Shown: in pieces, positions 9,167-20,424 of the stretch
Layout: every line of letters starts with the position of its first letter
Position numbering within the stretch: position 1 is the stretch's first letter
NCBI RefSeq assembly: GCF_000716435.1
Contig: NZ_JNWO01000005.1
Location: 310,001-374,000 of the forward strand
Length of the DNA stretch: 64,000 bases
DNA from: Streptomyces xylophagus
Lineage (GTDB): Bacteria > Actinomycetota > Actinomycetes > Streptomycetales > Streptomycetaceae
Direction: 5' to 3'
The notes under the pieces: model-generated
Databases searched by the model: none
Told to the model about the DNA's origin: nothing
The model's input: the letters and a program-made list of their open reading frames with translations, nothing else
Translations under genes and position numbers: made by a program

Positions 9167-9644
9167 GTGTCGTGTACGGCACCACGCTCACGTCGAGGGT
9201 GAAGGCGACGCGCGCCGCGCCCGCCACGTCCGGTGCCTTCGCCATCGCCGTGATCTTCGCGGTACCGCCCCGGGTGCCCGCACAGCGCAACGAGGCACGG
9301 GCCGAGCCGTCCGACTCCGGCTGCCACCGGGACACCACGACGAGGGCGGGAGCGGAGCTGCGCAGGGCCGTCCACCGCTTGTCGTCCGTACGGGACTTCA
9401 GGACGAGGGACACCACTGTCCCGGGCCGCACACAGAGTCGCCGTCCGACCGCGTCACCAGGGCTGACGGTGACCTCGGCGTGCCCGGCGGCACAGCTGCC
9501 CGACGAGGGGGAGGGCGCGCTGGGCGACGGCTCCGCCGACCGGCCGCCTGACGCCCCTCCTGCGGCTCCGTCACCCGCCGACGAGCCGCAGGACGTCAGG
9601 ACGAACATCCCGGCGACCATCCACACCTTGGCCCACCCTTGCAT
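9159..9644 (-). CDS. putative lipoprotein
   Basis: 161 residues; the ATG at 9644 has GGAGG 7 nt upstream. The N-terminal signal ends in the lipobox LTSC (Cys at about 19), so the product should be lipid-anchored outside the membrane. A Ser/Pro/Gly-rich linker follows, then a domain of about 110 residues with two spaced cysteines (SGSCAAGH and RRLCVRPG) and a third near the end (LRCAG). No family is recognised. It is convergent with the secreted propeller gene. Confidence 0.7.
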   Translation of the reverse strand: MQGWAKVWMVAGMFVLTSCGSSAGDGAAGGASGGRSAEPSPSAPSPSSGSCAAGHAEVTVSPGDAVGRRLCVRPGTVVSLVLKSRTDDKRWTALRSSAPALVVVSRWQPESDGSARASLRCAGTRGGTAKITAMAKAPDVAGAARVAFTLDVSVVPYTTQG

Positions 9645-9737
9645 GCCAGAACCTCCGGCCCGCCTGCTCCCGTGTCGAGTTGCCTGAAGCCTAACGAGGC
9701 CTTCAGGCAACCGACTTCAGGCAACCGACGTCAGGCT

Positions 9738-11261
<1,524 letters not shown>

Positions 11262-11417
11262 CCTGGTCTGCCTCCCGGAACAGCGCTGCCCGCCGTTGGG
11301 CAGCTCTCGGCGCGAGGCTAGGGAGCGCGAGGTTGCATGTACGTTGCGTGGGGTGGACGGGCGGGTCGGGGTTCGCGAGGGGTGGCTTCAAGTGCCTTGC
11401 GCCATAAGAGGGTTACG

Positions 11418-12695
11418 TCATCGGGCGGTCGCGCGTGACCATGGCGCAGGCGCCGCCAGCTCTGACTCCAGTGCGGCGAGGCGCGAGCGCACCGGTGCCG
11501 TCGGTCGTATCGCCGCGAGCGCCCGCCATACGTCGAGGTCGTCCTCGCCCCACGGCGCGTGCGCCCAGTCCGCCAGCAGGTCGGGGTCGCGGCGGGCGAT
11601 CAACGCCGTACGGAGGCCGTCCGCGAGCCGGGTCCGGAGCCGGACCACCGCCGGCGCCTGCGAACCGGGCAACAGCGGACCCGTGTACGCCGTCACCGCT
11701 CCCGTGACCGCGCCCCCTTCCAACCGCCGCTCGACGATCGCCACGTCGGACTCGACCGGCGACGTGAGCCGGTAAGGCCGCGAGGCGAGCAGGCCGGGAC
11801 CCAACAGCCTGCGGAGCCGCGCCAGTTCGGCCCGCAACGTCACCGGCGGCACCGACTCGTCCTCGTACAGCGCGCACAGCAACTCGTCGCCGGTCAGCCC
11901 CTCGGGATGCCGGGCCAGCAGCACCAGGATCTCGCTGTGCCGTCGGCTCAGCCTCATCTTGCGGCCGTCGACGCACAGTTGGGCTTCGTCCCGGCCCAGC
12001 GCGGAGAGTTCGGGCCCGTCGACGTGGGTCTGCTCCGGGGCGAGCAGTGCCAGTTGGGACTCGGCGGCGCGCGCCACGGCCTGGACGAAGCCCAGGCTGT
12101 GCGGATGCGCCAGCCCGTTCCCGCCGGTGATGTCGACGGCGCCGAGCACCCGCCCGGTGCGCGGATCGTGCACCGGAGCCGCCGCGCACGTCCACGGCTG
12201 CACCCGCCGGATGAAGTGCTCGGCCGCGAACACCTGCACCGGCCGGTCCAGGGCGACCGCCGTACCCGGCGCGTTCGTCCCGACCGCGCTCTCCGCCCAG
12301 CGCGCACCCGGCACGAAGTTCATCCGGCCCGCCTTCCGCCGCGTCGCCGGATGCCCCTCCACCCACAACAGCCTGCCCTGCGCGTCGCACACCGCGAGCA
12401 GATGCTCCCCGTCCGCGGCGAACGTGCCCACCAACTCCCGGATCAGCGGCATCACCCGCGCCAGCGGATGCTCCGCCCGATAGACACCCAGGTCACCGTC
12501 CGTCAGCTCCACGCTCGCCGTGCCCTCGGGACCGACACCGGCCCGCGCGGAACGCCGCCAGGAATCGGCCACCACCGACCGCACCGGCTGCGGCACCGTG
12601 CCCGCCACGGCGAACGTCTCGTGCGCCCGCCGCAGCACCCGAACCCGCTCGGCAGGGTCGGCCCCCGGCTCCAGGGCCACCCATGGATCGGTCAA
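11418..12695 (-). CDS. GAF-domain transcriptional regulator of the aldehyde dehydrogenase
   Basis: 425 residues from a TTG codon at 12695, with GGGAGG 5 nt upstream and no better start nearby. The first 260 residues resemble the sensory part of AcoR-type activators (DSWRRSARAGV, then a GAF domain with WVEGHP and MNFVPGARWAESAVGTNAPG). Instead of a sigma54 AAA+ module, the C-terminus (about 275-360) is a winged helix (MRLSRRHSEILVLLARHPEGL, read in parts) of the OmpR/SARP-like type. It probably senses a metabolite and controls the downstream aldehyde dehydrogenase. Confidence 0.82.
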   Translation of the reverse strand: MTDPWVALEPGADPAERVRVLRRAHETFAVAGTVPQPVRSVVADSWRRSARAGVGPEGTASVELTDGDLGVYRAEHPLARVMPLIRELVGTFAADGEHLLAVCDAQGRLLWVEGHPATRRKAGRMNFVPGARWAESAVGTNAPGTAVALDRPVQVFAAEHFIRRVQPWTCAAAPVHDPRTGRVLGAVDITGGNGLAHPHSLGFVQAVARAAESQLALLAPEQTHVDGPELSALGRDEAQLCVDGRKMRLSRRHSEILVLLARHPEGLTGDELLCALYEDESVPPVTLRAELARLRRLLGPGLLASRPYRLTSPVESDVAIVERRLEGGAVTGAVTAYTGPLLPGSQAPAVVRLRTRLADGLRTALIARRDPDLLADWAHAPWGEDDLDVWRALAAIRPTAPVRSRLAALESELAAPAPWSRATAR

Positions 12696-12851
12696 CTCGG
12701 CCTCCCAAGAAGGCGATACAGCGACGCGACTACCTCGATACAGCGACCCGAGTACCGCGACACAGCAGTGACACGCCCGCGATACGGCGGCGAAACGCCT
12801 GCGGACATCGTCACTCCGGGGAAGGGTACGGACAACCGTTTCGACCGGGGA

Positions 12852-12883
12852 CGATCCGAACGCGGCGCATCACGTTCGGATCG
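12852..12883. terminator. 11-bp perfect inverted repeat after the amidase gene
   Basis: The arms CGATCCGAACG (12852-12862) and CGTTCGGATCG (12873-12883) are separated by 10 nt. Read on the minus strand it begins about 40 nt after the amidase stop, so it may terminate that gene. It could instead be an operator for the regulator starting at 12695. Confidence 0.45.
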
Positions 12884-12930
12884 GGCTCGGATCAGGCCTG
12901 GATCTGGCTCGGATCGGGCTTGGGTCAGGC
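12884..12930. repeat. short imperfect direct repeats (GGATC-based)
   Basis: Four or five units of about 10-12 nt (CTCGGATCAGG, CTGGATCTGG, CTCGGATCGGG, TTGGGTCAGG) lie in tandem between the amidase stop and the inverted repeat. Their meaning is not known. Confidence 0.5.
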
Positions 12931-13524
12931 GAAATTGACCAACCTTATATAGCGCGTCCAGTCCCAGTTCGGCCCCGGATCGGTGTGGTCGGTGCCCGGC
13001 ACCTCGTAGTGCCCGATGATGTGCGCCCGGTCCTTGGGGAGCCCGTACTTCGTGCAGATCGCCGCCGTGAGCTTGGCCGACTGCTCGTAGAGGGCGTCGG
13101 TGAAGTACGCGGGCTGATCCACCCAGCCCTCGTGCTCGATACCGATGCTGCGGGTGTTGTAGTCCCAGTTCCCCGCGTGCCAGGCGATATTGGCCTCCCG
13201 GACGCACTGGGCCACATGCCCGTCCGCCGACCGCACGAGGTAGTGCGCGGACACCTTCTTCTTCGGGTTCTGGAAAATGGACAGAGTGCTGGCGTACGTC
13301 TCCTGGGTGACGTGGATGACCACGTAATCGACGGGATAGGCGCTGGGGCGGTTGGACGCCGTGTAGTTGGAAGTGCTCGCCGGCTGCCACTCGGCCGACG
13401 GGTAGTCGACGGCCTGGGCCTGTGCGTCGGCCTGCGGTGCAGGGAGTAACGCATAGGGGACGGCGGCGAGGGCTGCGCCCTTCAGGAGCCATCGCCTGCT
13501 CGGGAGCGGTCTTGCCCGTTCCAT
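12925..13524 (-). CDS. secreted N-acetylmuramoyl-L-alanine amidase (PGRP/Amidase_2)
   Basis: 199 residues with a twin-arginine signal (PSRRWLLKGAALAA) and a likely cleavage after ADA (about residue 34). The amidase_2 fold follows: VVIHVTQ with the first zinc His, WHAGNWDYN, the IGIEHEG strand and IGHYEVPGTDHTDPGPNWDW with the remaining ligands. It cleaves the amide between muramic acid and the stem peptide outside the cell. The compact single-domain form lacks any cell-wall binding repeats. AAAGG lies about 10 nt before the ATG. It is transcribed after the permease-acetamidase pair on the same strand but separately spaced (18 nt). Confidence 0.9.
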   Translation of the reverse strand: MERARPLPSRRWLLKGAALAAVPYALLPAPQADAQAQAVDYPSAEWQPASTSNYTASNRPSAYPVDYVVIHVTQETYASTLSIFQNPKKKVSAHYLVRSADGHVAQCVREANIAWHAGNWDYNTRSIGIEHEGWVDQPAYFTDALYEQSAKLTAAICTKYGLPKDRAHIIGHYEVPGTDHTDPGPNWDWTRYIRLVNFA

Positions 13525-13542
13525 GGTCGGTCGCCTTTCGGT

Positions 13543-14556
13543 TCAGTGCCGGAGTGCCGCCGCGGTCTCACGCAGCTGCGCGTGCAGTCCGCGATGAGTC
13601 TCGCGCGCGGGCAGCCATTCCTTCCGGATCTTCGCCACGCAGGTGTAGTTGGTGTCGCACACGTTGGCCAACGGCGACTCGACCGCCTGGGTCGCGAACT
13701 GATAGGCGTCCAGTTCGCTGAACCCGTAGTCGCGCACCAGCCACCGCACCAGATCGAGCTGGGAGATCCGGAACGCGTCCTCCAACGGGCGTGCCGAGCC
13801 CGTCGAGATGATGTGCGTGTCCGACTCGATGCGCGGCCAGGGAGTGGCGACCCCCTTGAGCAGCTCCACGATCACGACCGTGTTCATCGCGCACTCGACG
13901 GCGACTCCGCAGGTCTCGCCCTCGCCCTGCCGGGCGTGTCCGTCGCCGAGGCTGAGGAGCGCGCCCTCCACGTTCACCCCGAGGTAGCAGGTGACCCCGG
14001 CCCGCATCTCGGGCGTGTCCATGTTCCCGCCGTGCGCGTCGGGCACCAGCGCCGAACGCACCTCCAGGTTGGCGGGGGCCACGCCCACCGTGCCGTGCAT
14101 CGGGTCGAGAGGCAGCTCGACCTCGATGTCGCTGTCCCGCGCGCGGAACAGCGCCGTACGGCGGGTTCGGTCCAACTGCCAGATCCAGACGGTCTCCGGG
14201 AGCGGCGGCTGCAGTGTCGCCGTGGTGTGCGTCGAGGTGAGTGCGCCGAAGAGGGGGACCGTGGTGGAGGCGGCCCAGTCCCGGGCGGGTTCGATCGACA
14301 CGAAGTGCACGGCGACCGTGTCGCCCGGCTCCGCGCCCTCCACATGGAAGGGGCCGGTCTGCGGGTTGAGGAACGGGAACTCGCACACCTCGGACACCAG
14401 GTCCTTCTCGGACCGTACCCGTCCGGCGAAGCAGTCCTCCGTGTACAGGTCGAGGACCGTGCCGGGCGTGATGCGGGCCACGGGCGGGGCGCCGCCGAAC
14501 GTCCAGGCGTACTCGCCCGGTTCGGGCCGCACCGTCAGGATCCGGGGGTCGTTCAT
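13543..14556 (-). CDS. acetamidase/formamidase family protein
   Basis: 337 residues of the FmdA/AmdA family, which hydrolyses short amides such as acetamide or formamide to acid plus ammonia. Typical segments include EPGDTVAVHFVSIEP, GVAPANLEVRSALVPDAHGGNMD (in parts) and LSLGDGHARQGEGETCGVAVE; the acidic and His residues of the metal site are present. Its ATG at 14556 overlaps the TGA of the upstream permease gene (ATGA), with GGAG 10 nt upstream, so the two proteins are translated together. The pair suggests uptake and hydrolysis of an amide-containing nitrogen source. Confidence 0.88.
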   Translation of the reverse strand: MNDPRILTVRPEPGEYAWTFGGAPPVARITPGTVLDLYTEDCFAGRVRSEKDLVSEVCEFPFLNPQTGPFHVEGAEPGDTVAVHFVSIEPARDWAASTTVPLFGALTSTHTTATLQPPLPETVWIWQLDRTRRTALFRARDSDIEVELPLDPMHGTVGVAPANLEVRSALVPDAHGGNMDTPEMRAGVTCYLGVNVEGALLSLGDGHARQGEGETCGVAVECAMNTVVIVELLKGVATPWPRIESDTHIISTGSARPLEDAFRISQLDLVRWLVRDYGFSELDAYQFATQAVESPLANVCDTNYTCVAKIRKEWLPARETHRGLHAQLRETAAALRH

Positions 14557-16037
14557 GGCTGTACTGCTCCGTTCTGCGGAAGATCGGTGGAGTCTGGTTC
14601 GTCGAGATGGACACGGGCGGTTTCGGCTATGCGCTCGGGGTGGCGTCGTAGCAGAACGAGCAGGACCACGACCCCGGCGGCCATCCAGACGCCGACGACC
14701 GGGTCGGCGTAGGACACGGGAGTGGTCAGCTCGGTCACGAAGTCGAAGACCGGGAGGCCAGCCGCGGTGAGCAGGGCGGGGACGAACGCGACGATGCCGA
14801 GGAGCGGGACCAGCAGGTGCCGTACCGGCTTGAGCAAGTCGCGTCTGCGGCGCAGGAAGTAGCCCGCGCAGGCCAGGTTCACGACGATGTAGACGGCGAT
14901 GACGACCGTGACGATCACTGTGGCCAGCAGGAGGAACGCGGTCACCGGGTCGTAGCCGAGGCCGAGACCCAGCACGGCTCCCACCGTGACGACGGTCTGC
15001 ACGGCGATTCCGGCGACGGGGGAGCGGTGGCGCGGGTGCAGCGTGGCCAGGACACGGGGGAGTACCCGGATGCGGGCCAGGGCGAAGGCGGTGCGGGTCG
15101 AGACGGTGGCACACGCGTTGGCGTTGGCGATCGTCGAGTTGACCACGGCCAGGAACACCAGCACCCAGAACAGTCCGAACGACGCGCGTGCCACCTCTTC
15201 CCAGGACGCGGCACCGGAGGCGCCGAATCCGCTGAAGCGGTCCGGCCCGAAGTACACCGTCATGGCGTAGGTCGTCAGCACGTAGAACAGGCCGATCCCG
15301 AGGGCCGCGCCGAGCACCGCGCGGTGCATCGTCCGGCGCGGGTCCCGGGTTTCCTCGGCGAGCGGTGCCGCGGCCTCGAACCCGGCGAACGCGAGCACCG
15401 TGTAGACCGAGCCGGCGAAGACTCCACCCAGACCTGAATACTCCTTGGCCGTGTGCGAAGTGCCGAACACCGACAGGGTGTTGTCCCCGCCCGCCTTGCC
15501 GATCAGCCAGACGGCGAACACCAGGAAGACCAGGATCTCGAAGACCCCGAGGACCGTGCCGAAGCGGGCCGAGGCGCGCACTCCGAACCAGCCGGCCACG
15601 GCGATGATCGCGGCGCCCGCGAGCGCCCAAGGCCACCACAGGTTCTCCGGATACGAGGACCACTCCTGGTGCAGGGTGCCCGCCGTGGTGAAGCCGAGTT
15701 GCAGGAGCAGCAGCGGTGGGACCAGCGCCTCCACGAAGACATAGCCCCAGCCGACCAGGAAACCGACGGTCGGATGCAGTCCCTGCGCGGCATACGTGGC
15801 CACCGAGCCGGCGGCGGGCAGTTCGCGGGCCAACTCGGCCACGCAGGACGCGGTGAACAGGCAGGCCACCAGCGCGATCAGCACCGACAGCGGCAGACTG
15901 CCGCCCGCGAAGGCCGCGCCCGACGGAATCGACGCGGCGACCGCGGCCGCCGGAGCCATAGCCGTGACGCTCTGGAACAGGACCTCACGCAGCCCGACGG
16001 CATCCCGTCGCAGCCCCTGAACTGTCTCCCCCGACAC
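14553..16037 (-). CDS. APC-family amino acid/amide permease
   Basis: 494 residues from the GTG at 16037, preceded by a G-rich ribosome site 6 nt away; a longer start is possible. About twelve to thirteen membrane segments are present. TM1 carries VTAMAPAAAVAASIPSG, with the helix break expected in APC superfamily carriers, followed by FTASCVAELARELPAAGS and the LAFAGFEAAAPLAEET helix 6 motif. It probably imports an amino acid, amine or amide by proton or sodium coupling. It is translationally coupled to the acetamidase gene, which points to the imported substrate being an amide. Confidence 0.88.
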   Translation of the reverse strand: MSGETVQGLRRDAVGLREVLFQSVTAMAPAAAVAASIPSGAAFAGGSLPLSVLIALVACLFTASCVAELARELPAAGSVATYAAQGLHPTVGFLVGWGYVFVEALVPPLLLLQLGFTTAGTLHQEWSSYPENLWWPWALAGAAIIAVAGWFGVRASARFGTVLGVFEILVFLVFAVWLIGKAGGDNTLSVFGTSHTAKEYSGLGGVFAGSVYTVLAFAGFEAAAPLAEETRDPRRTMHRAVLGAALGIGLFYVLTTYAMTVYFGPDRFSGFGASGAASWEEVARASFGLFWVLVFLAVVNSTIANANACATVSTRTAFALARIRVLPRVLATLHPRHRSPVAGIAVQTVVTVGAVLGLGLGYDPVTAFLLLATVIVTVVIAVYIVVNLACAGYFLRRRRDLLKPVRHLLVPLLGIVAFVPALLTAAGLPVFDFVTELTTPVSYADPVVGVWMAAGVVVLLVLLRRHPERIAETARVHLDEPDSTDLPQNGAVQP

Positions 16038-16082
16038 GTGAATCCCCCCTCGTCCACCCGTATCCGCATCCACACCAGCACA

Positions 16083-16102
16083 CCGTCGTCACGACACGAC
16101 GG
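16083..16102. promoter_or_regulatory. 7-bp inverted repeat upstream of the permease gene
   Basis: CCGTCGT and ACGACGG are separated by 6 nt, in the 211-bp gap between the ROK repressor gene end (16249) and the permease start (16037). It may be the ROK terminator or an operator of the permease operon; the sequence alone does not decide. Confidence 0.35.
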
Positions 16103-16248
16103 CTGCGCCTCGCGTGAATCACGGTACGGCGCTTGCGGGTCGGGCAGTAGGGCGTCGCGTGCTTCCGTGGACGACGGCGGAACTGTGGACAACCGGGCCA
16201 CTCGGACGAGTGAAGGTCGAGCCATGGTCGAGTGAAGTCGGCTGTGTT

Positions 16249-17481
16249 TCAGGCCTGTTCGGCCACGATGTCCCCAGCTCGCTCGGCCACCGCCGCCGGG
16301 TCGTCGAGCACGGCCCGCACCACCGAGTGCGCGGCCCCCAGCAACGGACCCTCGGGCCCCAGACGCGACACCGACACCGGGCAGGCGGGCCCCGCCGTGC
16401 GCCGCGCCAACTCGGCCTCCAGCGACGGCAGAAGCCAGGGCGCGAGCCCGGACAGCGCGCCGCCCAGCACCACCAGCTGGGGATCGAGCAGGTTGACCGC
16501 GCCGGTCAGTGCGATGCCGAACGCCGTACCGGCGTCGTGCAGGGCCCGTCGTACCGCCTCGTCGCCGTCGGCCGCACGGGTCGCGAGCAGACCGACCCGG
16601 TCCACGCCGGGCTCGATGCCGGCGGCGCGCAGTACCGCCTCCTCGCCCGCGTACTGCTCGAGGCAGCCGCGTCCGCCGCACGCGCACTCCGGCCCGTCGG
16701 GACGCACCGGGACATGCCCCAACTCGCCCGCGAATCCCCGTGTTCCGCGCAGCAGCCTCCCGTCCACCACGACCGCGGCGCCGATGCCGATCTCGGCCGA
16801 CACATGCAGGAAGTCGCGCGGTGTGGTCTCGCCCAGCCAGAGTTCGGCGAGCCCGCCGAAGTTGGCCTCGTTGTCCACAGTGGGCGGGAGTTCGGCGGGC
16901 AGCAGGGCGCCGAGATCGATGTCGTGCCAGTCGAGGTTCGGTGCGCGCACGACCGTACGGCCGTCGCGGGCCACCAGACCCGGTACGGCGACCGCGAGTC
17001 CGGCCGGCCACAGGCCCTCCGCGTCCGCCTCGGCGACCACCTGCCGTACCAGCGCGGTGAGTTCGGCGAGCACCGGTTCGGGGGAGCGGCCGCGGTTCAC
17101 GCCGTGCCGTACGGCACGGGCCCGTATCTCGCCGCGCAGATCGACCGCGCAGGCCGCGAGATGGTCGACCCCGATCTCCGCGCCGATCCCGGCCGGACCG
17201 CGGCCGCTGACGGCGAGCGCCGATCCGGGTCGGCCCACCCGGCCGGGCCGCTCGGGGCCCAGCTCTTCGAGGAGACCCGACCGGATCAGCTCGTCCACCA
17301 GCGTCGACACCGCCGCACGGGTCAGCCCGATGCGGGAGGCCACGGCCGCGCGCGAGAGCGGGCCCTCGGCGCTCACCGTGTGCATCACGCGCGCGAGATT
17401 GCGGCGGCGCATGCCCTGCTGGGTGTCGGGCAGGGCACGGCCGGGCCCGGCGGGGTGCGCCTCGTGCAGCGGTGCGGTCAT
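16249..17481 (-). CDS. xylR: ROK-family transcriptional repressor (XylR-like)
   Basis: 410 residues: an N-terminal winged helix (about 25-85; SRAAVASRIGLTRAAVSTLV) fused to a sugar-kinase-like ROK domain. The ROK signature GFAGELGHVPV and the zinc motif CACGGRGCLEQ are intact, and the DNWH-like region DWHDIDLGALL is present. It begins 28 nt after xylB on the same strand, opposite xylA, which is the standard position of the xylose repressor in Streptomyces. Xylose would release it from the xylA-xylB intergenic region. The name is by context and family, not by a ligand motif. Confidence 0.82.
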   Translation of the reverse strand: MTAPLHEAHPAGPGRALPDTQQGMRRRNLARVMHTVSAEGPLSRAAVASRIGLTRAAVSTLVDELIRSGLLEELGPERPGRVGRPGSALAVSGRGPAGIGAEIGVDHLAACAVDLRGEIRARAVRHGVNRGRSPEPVLAELTALVRQVVAEADAEGLWPAGLAVAVPGLVARDGRTVVRAPNLDWHDIDLGALLPAELPPTVDNEANFGGLAELWLGETTPRDFLHVSAEIGIGAAVVVDGRLLRGTRGFAGELGHVPVRPDGPECACGGRGCLEQYAGEEAVLRAAGIEPGVDRVGLLATRAADGDEAVRRALHDAGTAFGIALTGAVNLLDPQLVVLGGALSGLAPWLLPSLEAELARRTAGPACPVSVSRLGPEGPLLGAAHSVVRAVLDDPAAVAERAGDIVAEQA

Positions 17482-17509
17482 GCCTCCCTCAGTCCTCGGT
17501 CGGTACGCG

Positions 17510-18958
17510 TCAGCGGGCGTCGTCCGTCCCCCGTTCGAGCAGCGGAGCCGCGTCGGAGAGTACCCCGGAGATCCTGGCGAACGTCGTTTCGTCCCGCTCC
17601 ACGGCGTCCAGCACCGGCCCGGCGGCCGTGTTCCAGCGCCGGGCGACCGCGGCCGGGTCCTCGCCGGTCAGCAGGCCCGCGGCCTGCGCGGCGGCGCCGA
17701 GCGCGACCAGTTCCTTCGCCTCGGGCACCTGGACCGGACGCCCCGAGAGCCGCCGTACCGTCTCCTGCCAGGCCGTGCCCCGGGCGCCCCCGCCGATCAG
17801 CAGCAGCGGCGTGGTGCGGTCGGCGTCCTCGTCGAGGACCAGGTCGAGCGCGCCCAGCAGGGCGTGTACGGCACCGTCGTAGGCGGCCTGGAGGAGCTGG
17901 CCGCCGGTGGTGTCGTGGCGCAGGCCGTGCAGCAGGCCCGAGGCGTTGGGCAGGTTCGGGGTGCGCTCGCCGTCGAGGTACGGGAGCAGCGTGACCGAGG
18001 TGCCGGGCTCTACGGCCTCGCGGTCCAGGCCCAGGAGGGTCGTGATGCGGTCGACGGCGAGGGTGCAGTTCAGGGTGCAGGCCAGGGGCAGCCAGTCGCC
18101 GTGCGCGTCGGCGAAGCCCGCGACCGTGCCGGACGGGTCGGCGGGGCGGTGCTTCGACACCGCGTACACCGTGCCCGATGTGCCCAGGCTGAGCACGGGG
18201 ACGCCGGGGCGCAGCCCGAGGCCCAGCGCGGCGGCCGCGTTGTCGCCGGTGCCGGGGGCGACCAGGGTGCCCTTCGAGAACGGCAGGTCGTGGCAGTCGC
18301 GCACCGTCCCCGCCACCTCGCCCGGCCGCACCACCCGGGGCAGCAGTGCCGGGTCGAGCCCGACATGCCGGAGGATCTCCTCGTCGTACGACTCGGTGCC
18401 CGAGGCCCACCAGCCGGTGCCCGAGGCGTCGCCTCGGTCGGTGGTGCCCTGTCCGGTGAGCCGCTCGGTGAGGTAGTCGTGGGGAAGGCGTACGGCCGCC
18501 GTGGCGCGCACCGCCTCCGGCTCGTGCTCGGCGAGCCAGGCCCACTTCGTGACCGTGAAGGACGCGCCGGGCACGCTGCCGGTGCGCTCGGCCCAGGCCT
18601 TCGGTCCGCCCAGCTCCTCGATCAGGCGGCGGGCCTGCGGCGCCGACCGGACGTCGTTCCACAGCAGCGCAGGGCGCACCGGCTCGCCCTGCGCGTCCAG
18701 CGTGACCAGGCCGTGCTGCTGGCCGCCGATCGACACGGCCGCCGCCTCGTGGGCCGCGTCCCCGCACTGGCGCAGGGCCTCGCACAGGGCGTCCCACCAC
18801 TGCCGGGGATCGCTCTCCCGGCCCGCCCCCGAGGAGACGGTGTGCGGCGCCTGGCCACTCGCGACGATCCGTCCGGTGGACACGTCGACGACCAGTGCCT
18901 TGGTGGACTGGGTGGACGAATCCACGCCGACGACGAGCGGACCTTCGGCTGCTGACAT
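17510..18958 (-). CDS. xylB: xylulokinase
   Basis: 482 residues of the FGGY carbohydrate kinase family. The ATP/sugar-binding N-terminus VVGVDSSTQSTKALVVD, the IGGQQHGLV segment used by xylulokinases, the GTGDNAAAALGLGL and SLGTSGTVYAV phosphate loops and the C-terminal IGGGARGTAWQE are all present. It phosphorylates D-xylulose to xylulose 5-phosphate for the pentose phosphate pathway. The ATG at 18958 has GGGAG 8 nt upstream. It is divergent from xylA and followed by the ROK repressor gene, probably one transcript. Confidence 0.95.
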   Translation of the reverse strand: MSAAEGPLVVGVDSSTQSTKALVVDVSTGRIVASGQAPHTVSSGAGRESDPRQWWDALCEALRQCGDAAHEAAAVSIGGQQHGLVTLDAQGEPVRPALLWNDVRSAPQARRLIEELGGPKAWAERTGSVPGASFTVTKWAWLAEHEPEAVRATAAVRLPHDYLTERLTGQGTTDRGDASGTGWWASGTESYDEEILRHVGLDPALLPRVVRPGEVAGTVRDCHDLPFSKGTLVAPGTGDNAAAALGLGLRPGVPVLSLGTSGTVYAVSKHRPADPSGTVAGFADAHGDWLPLACTLNCTLAVDRITTLLGLDREAVEPGTSVTLLPYLDGERTPNLPNASGLLHGLRHDTTGGQLLQAAYDGAVHALLGALDLVLDEDADRTTPLLLIGGGARGTAWQETVRRLSGRPVQVPEAKELVALGAAAQAAGLLTGEDPAAVARRWNTAAGPVLDAVERDETTFARISGVLSDAAPLLERGTDDAR

Positions 18959-18981
18959 CGGGTTTCTCCCTTGTGTGCGGC

Positions 18982-19005
18982 ATGTGTCTCCGCCCGGAGA
19001 CACAT
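18982..19005. promoter_or_regulatory. perfect 11-bp inverted repeat, candidate xyl operator
   Basis: ATGTGTCTCCG and CGGAGACACAT flank CC, 24 bp upstream of the xylB start and about 85 bp upstream of xylA. A second A/T-rich element, CTAATTTGTAAAC (19033-19045), stands out in this GC-rich gap; its minus-strand reading ACAAATTAG resembles half of the Bacillus XylR site. Either or both may bind the ROK repressor. Confidence 0.6.
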
Positions 19006-19054
19006 TGTCCCTTCCCAGAGACGCTCCGGCATACTAATTTGTAAACCGCCATGA

Positions 19055-20257
<1,203 letters not shown>

Positions 20258-20424
20258 CCGCACGCACGCGTGCGTCACTCGCGGGCCGGCTGGTGTTCGT
20301 GAGTTCCCCTTTGTGACCGGCCCCCGCACGGAATGCTCCGGAATCATGCGATCCATGGCATGAGTCCGTATCAACCACCGCGCGGGGGTCGCGTCATGAC
20401 CGCTACCAGGCGACTCTTGACGGT

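Noticed and set aside
20262..20275. Perfect palindrome ACGCACGCGTGCGT after xylA
   Set aside because: Short alternating CG/CA sequence common in GC-rich DNA; too short and without a loop to be called a terminator.
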